From positions 1 to 32,056 of IMG/VR virus record IMGVR_UViG_3300027852_000125: 32,056 bases of DNA. One strand, 5' to 3'. The first letter of the stretch is position 1, and each line of letters opens with the position of its first letter. Both the position numbers and the translations under genes were made by a program. Below the pieces are notes generated by a model, which worked only from the letters and a program-made list of their open reading frames with translations, was not told where the DNA came from and did no database searches. Source of the stretch: a virus. This document shows, piece by piece, positions 7,125 to 13,124 of the stretch.

Positions 7125-7286
7125 CTAACACATTTCAGGTTTAAAATTATCATCTTTGGTCACTAATTTATTTAGATCAATGTGTTTTGAATGACGATTA
7201 CCATGTGCGTCAACCCATGGGACAACCATTTGACTTGCGGTGAGATTTGTTGGTTCGGCTATCCATTTTGGTAATTCGTTAGTCAT
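7125..7286 (-). CDS. Small protein of unknown function (53 aa)
   Basis: The ORF begins at ATG 7286 with AAAAGG about eight bases upstream and ends at TAG 7125. The product starts MTNELPKWIAEPTNLTASQM and continues VVPWVDAHGNRHSKHIDLNKL. A single short beta-type patch with W-V-D-x-x-GN-x-H recurs in small phage proteins, but I cannot name a family. It fits between its neighbours without overlap and shares their strand and Shine-Dalgarno style. Confidence 0.6.
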   Translation of the reverse strand: MTNELPKWIAEPTNLTASQMVVPWVDAHGNRHSKHIDLNKLVTKDDNFKPEMC

Positions 7287-7321
7287 AATGTTAACCTTTT
7301 AACCTCTCGTTAAACTGTGTT

Positions 7322-7594
7322 TTATTTGTTTTTTTTTGGTGGTTTTTGCGGATGATATAATTTGTAACAAATAGTTGTTTGTTTCACTAAATCGTCAACA
7401 GGGTCAAGTTCAACTGTTATAAAATTGGATAAAACTTGATCATCAATATAAACTCTACAATTCCAAACACCATTTTTAAAATTGTATTCCGCAACACCTT
7501 TGACTACAAATTTATCGCTTATGCGATTAAATTCAACAGTGCGTGCCGCGCGGGTAGTGATAAATGGGTTTGACTTAGGTTTGTTAAACATCAT
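7322..7594 (-). CDS. Unknown basic small protein (90 aa)
   Basis: The product starts MMFNKPKSNPFITTRAART. A middle of alternating beta-type segments (KFVVKGVAEYNF, VWNCRVYIDD, NFITVELD) is followed by a Lys/Pro-rich tail (HPQKPPKKNK). There is no membrane segment or metal motif. The start ATGATG has AAAGGGTGAG upstream and overlaps the preceding gene's stop by four bases. No family is recognised. Confidence 0.65.
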   Translation of the reverse strand: MMFNKPKSNPFITTRAARTVEFNRISDKFVVKGVAEYNFKNGVWNCRVYIDDQVLSNFITVELDPVDDLVKQTTICYKLYHPQKPPKKNK

Positions 7595-7959
7595 CTCACC
7601 CTTTCAATTAAGAGTATTTCGTCAAACAGCTTGTCAAGTTTTTCAAATGACTCTGCATTTCTAACATTGGTTAAAAAACTTAAACGTTTAATAACTTTCT
7701 CTCTTTTAGCTATTAATCTTACTCGTGCTTGTTGAGAATTTTTCACTCTTAAACGCTCTTTTGAATATTGTACGGCGTGACTACCAAGAAAACTGTTTGC
7801 TGTACCATATTGACGATGATTACGATCTAACATAAATGAAGAGTTATTTGACAATTTAAACACTGATTTTTTAATTTCAATTACAGTGTAAGGTCCATAT
7901 AAGTAACCGCCAGAGTTTTCAATAAAATATTTATCATCAATTTTAATATTGTTAGTCAT
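7591..7959 (-). CDS. Unknown protein with basic helical C-terminus (122 aa)
   Basis: The N-terminal ~45 residues look beta-rich (KYFIENSGGYLYGPYTVIEIKK), followed by a basic middle (RNHRQYGTANS) and a charged helix with many Arg, Lys and Glu (ARVRLIAKREKVIKRL, then SFEKLDKLFDEILLIER). Basic first, acidic second suggests a protein- or nucleic-acid-binding helix pair. I do not recognise a family. The GAGG before ATG 7959 supports the start, and the 3' end overlaps the next gene by 4 bp. Confidence 0.65.
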   Translation of the reverse strand: MTNNIKIDDKYFIENSGGYLYGPYTVIEIKKSVFKLSNNSSFMLDRNHRQYGTANSFLGSHAVQYSKERLRVKNSQQARVRLIAKREKVIKRLSFLTNVRNAESFEKLDKLFDEILLIERVR

Positions 7960-8001
7960 TATCTTTTAGTCCTCTCATCATTTTAATAACTTTTTACTGT
8001 T

Positions 8002-8265
8002 TCATTGTGCGGTGTAAGTTCCAATATACTCAGCTTTATCAGGGATATTATCAACAACAACCCAACCACCTACATTAAACAAATTATTAGGAATTTTAAC
8101 AATTCTGGACATTTTCATAACACTGTTAAAGTCACACGAGTATAAAGTTTCGGTTTGATTATCGTGATCAATTAAACTGTAACCTAACACAATATTTTTG
8201 TGATACATATTAACCTTGTGTATTGACATTAAACGTTCATGGTCTTTTTTAAAAGTGTTGGTCAT
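8002..8265 (-). CDS. Unknown small protein (87 aa)
   Basis: I chose the internal ATG at 8265 (MTNTFKKDHERL), which has AAGGA about ten bases upstream. The longer start at 8289 has no Shine-Dalgarno and would lie about ten bases from the predicted transcription start. The fold looks mixed: a helical charged start, then short strands (KNIVLGYSLID, ETLYSCDFNSV, GGWVVVDNIP, AEYIGTYTAQ). It looks like a compact SH3-like beta barrel, but this is a guess. No family is assigned. Confidence 0.62.
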   Translation of the reverse strand: MTNTFKKDHERLMSIHKVNMYHKNIVLGYSLIDHDNQTETLYSCDFNSVMKMSRIVKIPNNLFNVGGWVVVDNIPDKAEYIGTYTAQ

Positions 8266-8304
8266 CGTGATAATTTCCTTGTGTTTCATTGTTTCGATGA
8301 CAAG

Positions 8305-8333
8305 AATATAATCACTAATGACAGTGGTGTCAA
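8305..8333 (-). promoter_or_regulatory. Leftward sigma70-type promoter
   Basis: On the minus strand, TTGACA (8333-8328) and TATATT (8310-8305) are separated by exactly 17 bases. All six -35 bases and five of six -10 bases match consensus. Transcription would start near 8298, a little before ATG 8265. Confidence 0.6.
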
Positions 8334-8341
8334 TAGGTGAT

Positions 8342-8578
8342 TTAACGTTTGTTGATTATAATGCCAAAATTGTTTTTAAAATGTTTGATAAAGGTTTGGT
8401 GAATTGTTTTTAATACGTTTGTTCTAGTATCTCGTGACCGCCGTTTCACGTGTATCACAGATATAAATTTGCGAACAGCAACGATAAAGTTGACATTCGC
8501 AAATGAATAGATAATTGTATGCGTATCAGTTTTAATAGTTATTGATCTATTAAAACTGTCAATGATATAATGTATCAA
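8342..8578 (-). CDS. Small paralogous protein, copy A (TTG start)
   Basis: The protein (78 aa) begins with TTG at 8578, reading MIHYIIDSFNRSITI. It shares MIHY-x-IDS, then SVIHV-x-RR and a C-terminal F-x-K-x-FKxxF with the gene at 9029-9259, so the two are paralogs. The DNA also matches: ACGTGTATCACAGA is present in both. Copy A uses a TTG start where copy B uses ATG. The stop of the upstream gene lies one base before the TTG, so translation may depend on coupling. Function is unknown. Confidence 0.65.
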   Translation of the reverse strand: MIHYIIDSFNRSITIKTDTHTIIYSFANVNFIVAVRKFISVIHVKRRSRDTRTNVLKTIHQTFIKHFKNNFGIIINKR

Positions 8579-8579
8579 A

Positions 8580-9035
8580 TTAAATTTTTACCCAACCCCT
8601 ATTGATTATTGTTTTTTCAGTTTCTACCATTTTAAATTTATCACCACACCAGTTACATGTGCGCCTATCTTCAGTTTGGTCAATTGTATATTGTTTACCT
8701 GAATATAAAAAATGCCCTTTATGATCAGGGTCAACAACACACATACCTATTTGTTCATAGTTTGACCAAAACCAATCTGTTATATTTGTTGACGTGTCAA
8801 ATCGTTCTTTAGATATTGGTCTAAGTGGGTTAACTGTATAACCGTAATAACCCCGAAAAATACTGATGATACTTTTGCAATAATATTCTTGGTCACGCAT
8901 GACACCGATGTGAATTGCACCCGATCTCGCACGCATTACAACAAGTTCTTTAATTGAGTGACCCCTTAACCATCTAAAAAATGATGCTGAATATTTTGGA
9001 TTTTTGTTTGGGTTAAACGTTGCTTTGATTAACAT
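8580..9035 (-). CDS. Unknown protein with one C-terminal CxxC (151 aa)
   Basis: The product starts MLIKATFNPNKNPKYSASFF and continues with FRWLRGHSIKELVVMRARSG and IHIGVMRDQEYYCKSI. Near the C-terminus it has RRTCNWCGDKFKMVE, a single CxxC that could be half of a zinc site. I do not recognise the family. It sits between the two paralogous genes, overlaps copy B by 7 bp, and has a GGGGAG upstream of ATG 9035. Confidence 0.65.
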   Translation of the reverse strand: MLIKATFNPNKNPKYSASFFRWLRGHSIKELVVMRARSGAIHIGVMRDQEYYCKSIISIFRGYYGYTVNPLRPISKERFDTSTNITDWFWSNYEQIGMCVVDPDHKGHFLYSGKQYTIDQTEDRRTCNWCGDKFKMVETEKTIINRGWVKI

Positions 9036-9259
9036 TGCTCTATAAACTCCCCTTTGAAATTCTTGTGAAAAATTTTATCAACATCATCAAGTAACGTTTC
9101 ATCGGGTGTACCTGCGCGACGTTGAACGTGTATCACAGACATAAATGAAAACGCTACTTCATCAAATTTGTCAGTAGTAAACAAGTATCGTTTAACTTTT
9201 CTGACGCGATTAAAAACTGTTATAATGTTATCATCGCTATCAATTTTATAATGTATCAT
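9029..9259 (-). CDS. Small paralogous protein, copy B (ATG start)
   Basis: This 76-residue protein reads MIHYKIDSDDNIITVF, with SVIHVQRRAG in the middle and FHKNFKGEF near the end. It is a paralog of the gene at 8342-8578. An AAGG lies about nine bases upstream of ATG 9259. It is the first gene of the leftward island, downstream of a probable promoter at 9367-9394. No known family is recognised; a small DNA- or protein-binding fold is possible, but nothing in the sequence shows it. Confidence 0.68.
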   Translation of the reverse strand: MIHYKIDSDDNIITVFNRVRKVKRYLFTTDKFDEVAFSFMSVIHVQRRAGTPDETLLDDVDKIFHKNFKGEFIEQC

Positions 9260-9350
9260 TTGTTTACAACCTTGTGTGTTTGATAAACCATAATTTTAAC
9301 CTTGAAATATTAAAATTGAATTAACCTACCCCTTGTGTTAATTTCGTGGC

Positions 9351-10247
9351 ATGATTAAACCACCTGATAATATACTTATTGACGGGCATGTCAATAAAAA
9401 AAAACCTAAAGGGGTTGAGCTACCCAAACAGGTCGGCATTAGGTTTAATGCGGCATTACAGCGTATGGTCAAAGCGATACGCAAGGACATCACGCAACAA
9501 GTCTTACCCATTGTGCGACAGTATGGGTCGGCATATGCTTTAGATGCCGCTCCTATACCGTTTAAAGATGGGTATGCTGACGATATAATCAAAGCTTTAC
9601 AATTAGTCATGACACGATGGTCATCAACATCATTTTTAGCAATTGTTAATCAATTGGCAGAAGATTTTGTAGTATCAGCGGATAAAGTAAATCTAAAAAA
9701 AATTCATAAAGATTTTGGGGTTGATATTTTTTCGGGTCAAGACGCTAATTTATCTGATTACATTGCATCAAGTATTTACGATAACGTTAGGTTAATAACT
9801 GACATAAAAGAAAAATATTTAACAGACATACAATCTACAATCATGACAAATGTTCGCGCGGGTAATCGCCCATCTGTCATTGCGAAAATGTTGACCAAAC
9901 AATATGGTGTCGCATCAAAACGTGCAAAGTTTATCGCTCGTGATCAGACTGCAAAAGTGAATGGTGATCTTTCTGCAAAACGACAAATTGCGGCGGGGTT
10001 TGAATACTTTCAATGGGTTGACAGTGGTGACAGGCGTGTACGTGATAGACATCATGAAATTGCAAACAAAGTAACTGAATACGGGAAGGGTGTTTATCGT
10101 TGGGATAATCTACCTTTATCTAATCAAGGTGTGCCAATTAAACCGGGTCAAGACTATCAATGTCGGTGTGTAGCACGTCCTGTAAGTAGGCGTGAAGTTG
10201 AAAAAAATGTTACAGAAGGTAAAACTAGACCCGGTGTCAAACGTTAA
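9351..10247 (+). CDS. Minor head protein, Mu gpF/SPP1 gp7 family
   Basis: A late head-morphogenesis protein. The diagnostic C-terminal motif is present: ARDQTAKVNGDLSAKRQ, then YFQWVDSGDRRVRDRHHEI, then PIKPGQDYQCRCVARPV. Relatives sit at the portal vertex and help DNA packaging or ejection. The N-terminal ~150 residues are mostly helical. The ATG at 9351 has no clear Shine-Dalgarno. A stop closes the frame 12 bases upstream, so no earlier start is possible. A palindrome-promoter lies inside codons 10-15. It stands alone on the plus strand between two minus-strand islands. Confidence 0.9.
   Translation: MIKPPDNILIDGHVNKKKPKGVELPKQVGIRFNAALQRMVKAIRKDITQQVLPIVRQYGSAYALDAAPIPFKDGYADDIIKALQLVMTRWSSTSFLAIVNQLAEDFVVSADKVNLKKIHKDFGVDIFSGQDANLSDYIASSIYDNVRLITDIKEKYLTDIQSTIMTNVRAGNRPSVIAKMLTKQYGVASKRAKFIARDQTAKVNGDLSAKRQIAAGFEYFQWVDSGDRRVRDRHHEIANKVTEYGKGVYRWDNLPLSNQGVPIKPGQDYQCRCVARPVSRREVEKNVTEGKTRPGVKR
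9367..9394 (-). promoter_or_regulatory. Leftward promoter overlapping TTGAC-N6-GTCAA palindrome
   Basis: The palindrome TTGACGGGCATGTCAA spans 9379-9394. On the minus strand its right half gives a -35 TTGACA (9394-9389). After 16 bases comes a -10 TATTAT (9372-9367). This would transcribe the leftward island beginning at 9259, with a leader of about 100 bases. It lies inside the start of the minor head gene. Confidence 0.45.
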
Positions 10248-10456
10248 ATTTTAAAAATTCGATTAAAATCTTGTTTCATCACCCTGAATACGGGGTATCC
10301 ATTTATTTCAGTGATGCTATCTAAATTTAACATTTCCATCATCGCCGTTGCTTGTTCCCACCCCATGTAAATTTCAAACATGCTTTTAGGATCGACTTCT
10401 CTAAGTTTACGTGTTACATTTAACATTTCAACAGCAAAAGATTTTGCATCAATCAT
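10244..10456 (-). CDS. Unknown small helical protein (70 aa)
   Basis: The product starts MIDAKSFAVEMLNVTRKL and ends GYPVFRVMKQDFNRIFKI. It looks mostly helical, with Met-rich stretches (MGWEQATAMMEMLNL). The stop overlaps the convergent minor-head stop by four bases and the start overlaps the preceding gene by four (ATGA). No clear Shine-Dalgarno precedes it, so it probably depends on coupling. No family is recognised. Confidence 0.6.
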   Translation of the reverse strand: MIDAKSFAVEMLNVTRKLREVDPKSMFEIYMGWEQATAMMEMLNLDSITEINGYPVFRVMKQDFNRIFKI

Positions 10457-10680
10457 TGTTTTGCAACGTGTAAATAATGATTACGGTTTACCGGTACAAC
10501 ATTGTGATGACGAAATTTTATAGCGTTATCAATAGCGTTATGGTAATCAGGGCTAATATAAATCACCATTTTAATATTGGCAGCATCTTGCATTTTAACC
10601 GTGTCACTAACCGCTCTATCAAGAGCATTGTCAAGAGCATTGTCAATTTGATTTCTCAAAGCGTGTTTATCAAGTGTCAT
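10453..10680 (-). CDS. Unknown small protein (75 aa)
   Basis: An AAGGAAG lies upstream of ATG 10680. The product begins MTLDKHALRNQIDNALDNALD, an amphipathic helix with an internal short repeat (IDNALDNALD), continues with NIKMVIYISPDYHNAI and ends HHNVVPVNRNHYLHVAKQ. Some features recall small phage proteins that contact DNA or polymerase, but nothing is diagnostic. It overlaps both neighbours. Confidence 0.62.
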   Translation of the reverse strand: MTLDKHALRNQIDNALDNALDRAVSDTVKMQDAANIKMVIYISPDYHNAIDNAIKFRHHNVVPVNRNHYLHVAKQ

Positions 10681-10912
10681 AACGCTTCCTTGTGTCTAAC
10701 ATAGGTTCGGATGCAACTAATTTTGGTGCTGGTGGGTCACTCTCGCCAACCCCAATTTGTTGAGCAGTCAACATTAATGTCATTGCGAATAATTTCATTT
10801 TATCGTTGTTAACGCCAGTTCCGCGCAATACCCTTGTGGATAAAATGAAAAGATCGGTGGCGGACAAATTTGAAATATAATTGACCAATATATTTAAATC
10901 AGTATCCCTCAT
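10670..10912 (-). CDS. Small helical protein, likely distant paralog of next gene upstream (80 aa)
   Basis: The product begins MRDTDLNILVNYISNLSATDL. A helix pair (LSATDLFILSTRV, then DKMKLFAMTLMLTAQQIG) aligns by eye with the neighbouring protein at 10909-11157 (MSYADMLNFASRV, then ERTIASAIASAAITYMG). The C-terminus is a Pro-rich tail. No named family. It starts by ATGA overlap with the preceding gene. Confidence 0.6.
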   Translation of the reverse strand: MRDTDLNILVNYISNLSATDLFILSTRVLRGTGVNNDKMKLFAMTLMLTAQQIGVGESDPPAPKLVASEPMLDTRKRYDT

Positions 10913-11157
10913 ATGTTATTACCAAGAACAGGTGAGAAAAGCGCTGGTGGTGCACATGCGACCTTAACTGCTTTGTTAAGGTGTTTACCTTCTCGCTCGT
11001 GACCCATGTAGGTGATAGCCGCAGATGCAATTGCAGATGCAATTGTGCGCTCATCAAGTTCTGTTAGTTTGGTGGCTACTCTTGATGCAAAATTTAACAT
11101 GTCAGCATATGACATTTCTTCAAGGCATTCCATCGCACATTTATAAGTGTCACCCAT
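10909..11157 (-). CDS. Small helical protein, first gene of second leftward island (82 aa)
   Basis: The product begins MGDTYKCAMECLEEMSYADML. Two helices follow, with an Ala-rich second (ASAIASAAITYMG), then a short basic tail. The helix pair resembles the gene at 10670-10912. An AAGAAG lies just upstream of ATG 11157. A hairpin plus T-run (11179-11218) sits about 20 bases before the start codon, so expression may be attenuated. Function unknown. Confidence 0.62.
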   Translation of the reverse strand: MGDTYKCAMECLEEMSYADMLNFASRVATKLTELDERTIASAIASAAITYMGHEREGKHLNKAVKVACAPPALFSPVLGNNI

Positions 11158-11178
11158 CTTCTTTGATCCTTACATTTT

Positions 11179-11218
11179 AAAAACCCCACCTGCACGGTTA
11201 AGGGGTGCACAGGCGGGG
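11179..11218 (-). terminator. Leftward hairpin with T-run (possible attenuator)
   Basis: On the minus strand, a G/C-rich imperfect stem (11218 down to 11184) pairs CCCCGCC with GGTGGGG and TGCAC with GTGCA, with a two-base bulge and a nine-base loop. Five T residues follow (11183-11179). This is an intrinsic terminator form, placed between the likely leftward promoter and the first gene of the island. Confidence 0.55.
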
Positions 11219-11371
11219 CAACTTCGCTAGATAGTTAATATGATTAAAGTGAGTTAGACCATGATGAACCTGCCTTTCGTTAGAGGATCACCGATTAGGT
11301 TTTAGTGCGTCATCTATCTAATCGACTTTTCGTTCTATTCTCTATAGTGAGAAAACAACTTTAAAACGCTG

Positions 11372-11417
11372 TTGACGATCATGTCAACAACTTTTTTTTT
11401 ATTGACGGTCACGTCAG
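11372..11417. promoter_or_regulatory. Two TTGAC-N6-GTCAA-type palindromes, 30 bp apart
   Basis: TTGACGATCATGTCAA lies at 11372-11387 and TTGACGGTCACGTCAG (one mismatch) at 11402-11417. A T-run (11392-11400) separates them. They repeat the design found at 7067-7082 and 9379-9394. Tandem placement between divergent transcripts is what one expects of a cooperative operator. Confidence 0.6.
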
Positions 11418-11484
11418 GTTTTACAAACAGTTTTTTTTGTGTCAGGTTATCATTAATTGTTAGATTAACGAGTAATTATTAACC

Positions 11485-12627
11485 ATGAAAATTACCCTTT
11501 TAGATCGTAAAAGCTACGCAGTATCAAGTGCGCGGGTTTATACAGATGAGGGGTTTTTACGTGTTCCCGGCCATGTTGCACGAACCGGTGTGCAAGAATA
11601 TCTTGCAGGTGAATTGGGTTTAACAGGTCGCAATCCTAACGATGTCATTAGAGTTAATCGTGACGCTAGTGAAGTTTTTTCACAAGAAAGTTTAGCGTCA
11701 TATGCCGGTGCAGATGTCACTATTCAACACCCAACGGAAATGGTTGACATTAACACTCACAAGATGGTTTCGGTTGGCACTGTTGCTGGTCCGGGTATTC
11801 GCGATGGTGAGCGTGTCAAAATTGATATTATCATTAAAAATAAAGACGGTATTGAAGCTGTTGAAAAGGGGCTTGTTGAGCTTAGTTCAGGTTATTCTGC
11901 CGTCTATGATGATAATGTGCCGAAAGGTGCAGATTACGAATTTGACCAGCGCAACATTAAAATAAACCATGTTGCTCTGGTGGATACTGCGCGTGCGGGT
12001 GCGTTGGCGCGTTTATTTGATCATAAAATGAAGGTTAATGAAATGTTCAAAATTACACTTGATAGTGGGCGAGTGGTTGAAGTTGCTGACGCTGCAATTG
12101 CCGCCTTGATTGAAGATAGCTTGAAAACAATGAATGAAAAACTTGTCGCTGCAACTGCAACGGCAGAAAAAGCAACGGCTGCAAAAGATGCGGCAATTGC
12201 TGCTTTAGATGAAGAAAAAAAATTATCTTCTGATGAAGCGATTGCAAATCGTCTATCTACTTTGACAGCAGTGAAAGATGGTGCTCGTATTATTGCAGGT
12301 GATGATTTCACAACTGATAGCCTTGAGGTTGCTGAAATTCAACGTGTCGCACTTTTGACAGCCAACCCCAATAGAGATTGGAAAGACAAAAGTGATATTT
12401 ATATTCAAGCTGCCTTTGATATGGAACTTGAAAAAAAGGAAAATGAAGACGACGATGATGAAGATGAAGGTGATAAAAAAGGCGATAAAAAAGGTAAAAA
12501 AACTGCTGAACAACTCGCCAAAATTGCCAAAGATGCCGCTCACAATTCAAACGACACAGTTTCGGCACACGCAACTTTTACAGCCAACCTAAATGATAGC
12601 TGGAAATCAACAGTAGGAGTAAAATAA
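11485..12627 (+). CDS. Prohead protease-scaffold fusion (DUF2213)
   Basis: The 380-residue protein joins a DUF2213-type prohead protease to a scaffold. The N-terminal ~180 residues run from KITLLDRKSYAVSSARVYT to VTIQHPTEMV (H82), VELSSGYSAVY (S134/S135) and NHVALVDTARAG (H162), the expected catalytic neighbourhood. From about residue 187 the protein changes to an Ala/Glu/Lys-rich coiled coil (TATAEKATAAKDAAIAAL) with an acidic-basic stretch near the C-terminus (ENEDDDDEDEGDKKGDKKGK), typical of scaffolds. A second start inside the gene is described separately. It precedes the cement and capsid genes, as in other phages. The Shine-Dalgarno of ATG 11485 is weak. Confidence 0.9.
   Translation: MKITLLDRKSYAVSSARVYTDEGFLRVPGHVARTGVQEYLAGELGLTGRNPNDVIRVNRDASEVFSQESLASYAGADVTIQHPTEMVDINTHKMVSVGTVAGPGIRDGERVKIDIIIKNKDGIEAVEKGLVELSSGYSAVYDDNVPKGADYEFDQRNIKINHVALVDTARAGALARLFDHKMKVNEMFKITLDSGRVVEVADAAIAALIEDSLKTMNEKLVAATATAEKATAAKDAAIAALDEEKKLSSDEAIANRLSTLTAVKDGARIIAGDDFTTDSLEVAEIQRVALLTANPNRDWKDKSDIYIQAAFDMELEKKENEDDDDEDEGDKKGDKKGKKTAEQLAKIAKDAAHNSNDTVSAHATFTANLNDSWKSTVGVK
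12043..12627 (+). CDS. Possible internally initiated scaffold protein
   Basis: In frame with the protease gene, ATG 12043 has AAGG exactly eight bases upstream. The peptide that follows, MFKITLDSGRVVEVADAA, reads like a natural N-terminus and marks the start of the coiled-coil half. If used, it would give a 194-residue scaffold alone, comparable to the lambda C/Nu3 arrangement. This is inference from the start signal and domain boundary. Confidence 0.4.
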   Translation: MFKITLDSGRVVEVADAAIAALIEDSLKTMNEKLVAATATAEKATAAKDAAIAALDEEKKLSSDEAIANRLSTLTAVKDGARIIAGDDFTTDSLEVAEIQRVALLTANPNRDWKDKSDIYIQAAFDMELEKKENEDDDDEDEGDKKGDKKGKKTAEQLAKIAKDAAHNSNDTVSAHATFTANLNDSWKSTVGVK

Positions 12628-12629
12628 CA

Positions 12630-13118
12630 ATGGTGGTTCAAACAGTTTATAGTGCAACACATGCCGTGGCATATGCCGGTATGATTGCAGATGGCCAGCT
12701 TAAAAATACGATCAGCAAGCGGAATGCTGATAGTGTCATCATTCCATATGGTAAAGGGGTTGTTACAAGTGGTGAAGATGCTGCAAAACTACCCGTTGAC
12801 GCATCGCCCGCCACGGCTTTCATCGGTGTGACCATGTACGAAACCAATCGCGCTCAATCTGATGGTGATGTTGCCGGTGCGGTCTTGAATAACTTCTTTA
12901 CAGTTATTACGGAGGGGGCTGTTTGGGTTAAAGCTGCCGCTGATACGATTGTTAAAGATGAGCCGGTTTATTTACGAGTTGGCACGACCAACCCCGGTGA
13001 CTTTTCAAATGTAGTGGGTGCCGGTGTCACACTTGGCGTTTTGATCCCCAATGCAAAATTTCTTACAGGTGGTGACACTGGCGATCTTGTCAAGGTATCA
13101 CTCGGTCTTGGAGGTTAA
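12630..13118 (+). CDS. Structural cement/decoration protein (gp24-like)
   Basis: This 162-residue protein begins MVVQTVYSATHAVAYAGMIA. The AYAGMIADGQLKNTISKRNA stretch near the start, the beta-rich body and its place directly before the major capsid gene fit the structural cement (gp24) family that stabilises heads. A strong AGGAG lies upstream of ATG 12630. Confidence is limited to a family-level reading. Confidence 0.75.
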   Translation: MVVQTVYSATHAVAYAGMIADGQLKNTISKRNADSVIIPYGKGVVTSGEDAAKLPVDASPATAFIGVTMYETNRAQSDGDVAGAVLNNFFTVITEGAVWVKAAADTIVKDEPVYLRVGTTNPGDFSNVVGAGVTLGVLIPNAKFLTGGDTGDLVKVSLGLGG

Positions 13119-13124
13119 TTGATC

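Larger units (their letters stand above)
11158..11484. promoter_or_regulatory. Divergent control region before protease gene
   Basis: This 327 bp gap holds no supported gene. A 14-codon ORF near 11260 has no Shine-Dalgarno and is not called. The gap contains a leftward intrinsic terminator-like hairpin (11179-11218) and two palindromes (11372-11387 and 11402-11417) around a T-run. A leftward promoter may use the -35 TTGACA in the first palindrome, but its -10 (TTTAAA) is weak. The rightward signal for the protease gene is unclear. Confidence 0.55.

Noticed and set aside
8789-8800. TTGACGTGTCAA as another operator
   Set aside because: It has a two-base spacer rather than six and lies inside the 8580-9035 coding sequence.
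11260-11310. Short plus-strand ORF beginning ATGATGAACCTG
   Set aside because: Only 14 codons, no Shine-Dalgarno, inside a control region.
11335-11355. T7-like promoter core CTATAGTGAG
   Set aside because: No T7-type RNA polymerase is visible and the match covers only part of the consensus.
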